A DNA stretch of 64,000 nucleotides from Thalassia testudinum. Taxonomy: Eukaryota > Streptophyta > Magnoliopsida > Alismatales > Hydrocharitaceae. Below the pieces are notes generated by a model, which saw only the letters and a list, made by a program, of their open reading frames with translations, had not been told where the DNA came from and did not search any database. The translations under genes were made by a program, and so were the position numbers. The DNA lies in contig JAZHRO010000063.1 in NCBI GenBank assembly GCA_037157565.1, forward strand, positions 156,662,501-156,726,500, in the 5' to 3' direction. Positions 62,085 to 64,000 of this stretch are shown in pieces (position 1 is the first letter of the stretch; every line of letters begins with the position of its first letter).

Positions 62085-64000
62085 TGTTGAAGTGAAATTT
62101 CCACTTTAAGTGTGGGTTAAAAACTAAAAAAAACATAAAAATTAAATATCCATGAAATTTTAAAAATAAAAATTACAAAATAATAAAAATTTTAAAAAAT
62201 AAAAATTTCATAAAAATTTGAAAAAATTTTTAAAAAAATGAAAATTGAAAAACCTTTTAAGCATAAAGAACAAAAATATATAAATACAAAAATTTGAAAA
62301 TGAAAATTCATAAAAATAATAAGAGGGGTATATTCATTTTTAAAGAAGAAAAGAAGAAATATATATATATTTACTATAATTAAGAGCTTAATTTTCTTTT
62401 AGGTCAGAAATTAAAATGTATGTAATATATAGAATATTTAAGAGCATTCAATTCTTAATTAGATTTTTACTTAAGCATTTTGTAAAAATACACTTTTATT
62501 TTTAAAATAAGATTTTATTTGAATTAGAAATCTTTAAATCTTTTAAAGATTTTTTTTTCTATTCTTAGCTTGAATTAAGAAAGTAGGTGTATTAAGACTT
62601 AAGCTTAAGTTTTGGGGTTAAATTATAACTTTCTAATCAATTAGATTAAGTAATCCTTTTGCTTTTTGAAAATTTGATTTTATCATAAAGTTAAGTACAA
62701 AAGTCAGATATTCAGAGTTAATTAAAAAGAGAGTTAGTAGAACTTTAGTTTACAAGACTTATAGGCTAAAGATAAACAACTAGACTTGGTAAATTTTGTC
62801 TTGACGGATCTTATAGGAGGAAACTAAAAATTTGAAGAACCTGAGAGTGAAGGGCTTTGTTGTCCAAGCTCTGGTTTGAGAGCTAAGTAACCTAAACATC
62901 TAAATTCACACACATAGAGGTTAAGAGATCAGTTCTAAATCCTCTTTAGTCCAAGGATTTCCGTAGGGCAATTCTTGAAAGGGTGAAGGATATGCCACTC
63001 ACCTAGAAAAAGGATTTGGAGAATAATGATAGTAAGAAAAATGAGAAGGGGGGAAAAGGAAAAAAAGAAAAAATATATATATAATAAAACACCCTGCAGT
63101 TAAGTGCCTCGTTACAAAAGGGTGCTTATGCAGTTTTTCACATAAAAATAAAGCATCTCACTACAAATGGATGCTACCCTTCCTTCCATCAAATAAAAAG
63201 AATACCTCGCTACAAATGGGTGTTCTAACCTATAAAAAAAGTGAAAAAAAATGTGGAGATAAAAATATTAGGAATAAGAGACCCAGTGGTCCATCGGGGA
63301 GATATACACAAAAAGTGTTGACCTCGGGATAGAAAAATGGTGAGGAGAAAGCAACCAAACCTGAGTAAGGCCAAGCAAAGGCTTGAATTGGAATAATTGG
63401 GATTGGAAATTGATGTCTTACTATCTAGATTTTTGCAACTTTGGATGCCTTTAGGACAAATCTCTTCACTAATATAGATGTTTTAAAATCATAGCTACTG
63501 AACCTTGGTATTGGGCAGTGAAGCCTAAGAAATCAGGTTTTGAAGATTTTGAGCTGAGACCTAAAGGAGAAGAATTGACAGAATCCTAGGTCTAAAACTT
63601 ATTCTTAGTGCTATAGGTTAGATAATTAGAGTTTTACTACTTTAAGTTTGATTAATAATGAGTATCTGGTTAATTTTCTTAAACTTATATTGATAAAAGT
63701 CAAAGATCAGAAACAAAGGATTGACTTAAATCTATTGAGTTTTTGGGTTAAAATTTAATTCTCAATTCTTAAGTTTTGTTTCCTTAAAACACTTTGTATT
63801 CTAATTTGAGTTAAGAATAGTTACAAAGATTAAGAGATTTTTAAAGAATTCTGATTCTAAATAAAATTCTTATTAACAAATTATTTTAAGTGTGTTTTGA
63901 AAATGTTATAAGTATACGTCTAAGTAAGAAATTTTCACAAGTGCACTATATATTAATCAGTTATATTAAACTTAAAAATTTCTGACCTAAGCCTTCCTCC
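62085..64000 (+). other. Non-coding 3' region of element E
   Basis: Very A/T-rich (62085-62700), no domain-bearing frame on either strand. In Athila elements this space may hold an env-like ORF; none is visible. Contains the 49-bp repeat at 63103-63225. The 3' LTR has not begun by the window end, as far as I can see. Confidence 0.55.
63103..63225 (+). repeat. Three hairpin-like units with 49-bp period
   Basis: Units at 63103-63127, 63152-63176 and 63201-63225, each of the form (A)GCATCTC then CTACAAATGG then ATGCT; start-to-start distance is exactly 49 twice. The middle unit has the self-complementary arms AGCAT/ATGCT; the outer units have weaker arms. Confidence 0.7.

Larger units (their letters stand above)
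46906..64000 (+). mobile_element. Element E: Athila-like gypsy element with gag-pol, runs off the window
   Basis: 5' LTR 46906-54873 (split by element S), primer site 54880, gag 55868-57663, protease 58134-59063, RT-RNase H-integrase 59064-61807, then a long non-coding 3' region. The 3' LTR is outside the window. It sits in the protease of F after CCCGG (46901-46905). It is the only copy here with recognisable RT and integrase, but frameshifts and stops make it inactive as it stands. Confidence 0.88.

Noticed and set aside
62085..64000. Env-like ORF after pol of E
   Set aside because: No frame of useful length on either strand and no membrane-protein signature.
1..64000. CRISPR array, bacterial operon or organellar segment
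   Set aside because: No regularly spaced repeats with unique spacers, no ribosome-binding-site spaced genes and no plastid or mitochondrial genes were seen; all evidence points to nuclear retroelements.

Overview
The window is plant nuclear DNA, most likely from a flowering plant with a large genome, and consists almost entirely of nested retrotransposons. I found no ordinary host gene, rRNA gene, canonical tRNA gene or CRISPR array. Plant origin is inferred from Ty3/gypsy gag-pol remains of the Athila kind with primer-binding sites (PBS) matching the 3' end of tRNA-Asp, Ty1/copia remains of the Sirevirus kind, and a LINE end with the plant zf-RVT tail. Nearly every reading frame is broken, so this is a graveyard of elements. 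Lineage names rest on motif recognition from memory, not on searches.

Layout; the letters are labels used in this annotation. 1-1149: 3' end of a LINE with poly-A, inserted in the 5' LTR of element A. A (plus strand) runs from its cut 5' LTR (1147-1880) through PBS 1887 to a 3' LTR at 18303-20114. Inside A lie B (2825-13192, minus, complete, target duplication CTAAG) and solo LTR C (15903-17689, minus, duplication GCTGG). A and B have no polymerase; they carry broken gag-like and acidic frames, so they look like large retrotransposon derivatives (LARDs). 20120-21798 is a diverged A-like LTR (I). 21799-24490 holds minus-strand debris: an Athila-like gag piece, a plant-transposon-type frame, a GTACC-rich repeat and a copia RNase H.

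From 24494 a chain of insertions opens towards the right edge. LTR J (24494-26223) and its leader are cut by LTR K (26750). K is split by complete element D (26913-38786, minus), which itself holds solo LTR b (29302-32022). K is cut again by LTR G (39278), G by element F (39950), and F by element E (46906 to beyond the window). F's LTR contains solo LTR T (41445-43344). E's LTR contains a complete gag-only copia element S (49464-53359). E carries the only pol region: protease, reverse transcriptase, RNase H and integrase, with several stops and frameshifts.

The least explained signals are small shared modules. A tRNA-like pair of A and B boxes sits in the U3 part of the A-type LTRs. An 8-bp stem-loop sits directly beside the polypurine tract (PPT) of three otherwise different families (A, B, D). 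A 49-bp-period run of small hairpins follows E's pol, and the polymerase-less elements A and B each keep an acidic frame. They suggest that several non-autonomous families have kept signals for common replication machinery while losing their own enzymes.
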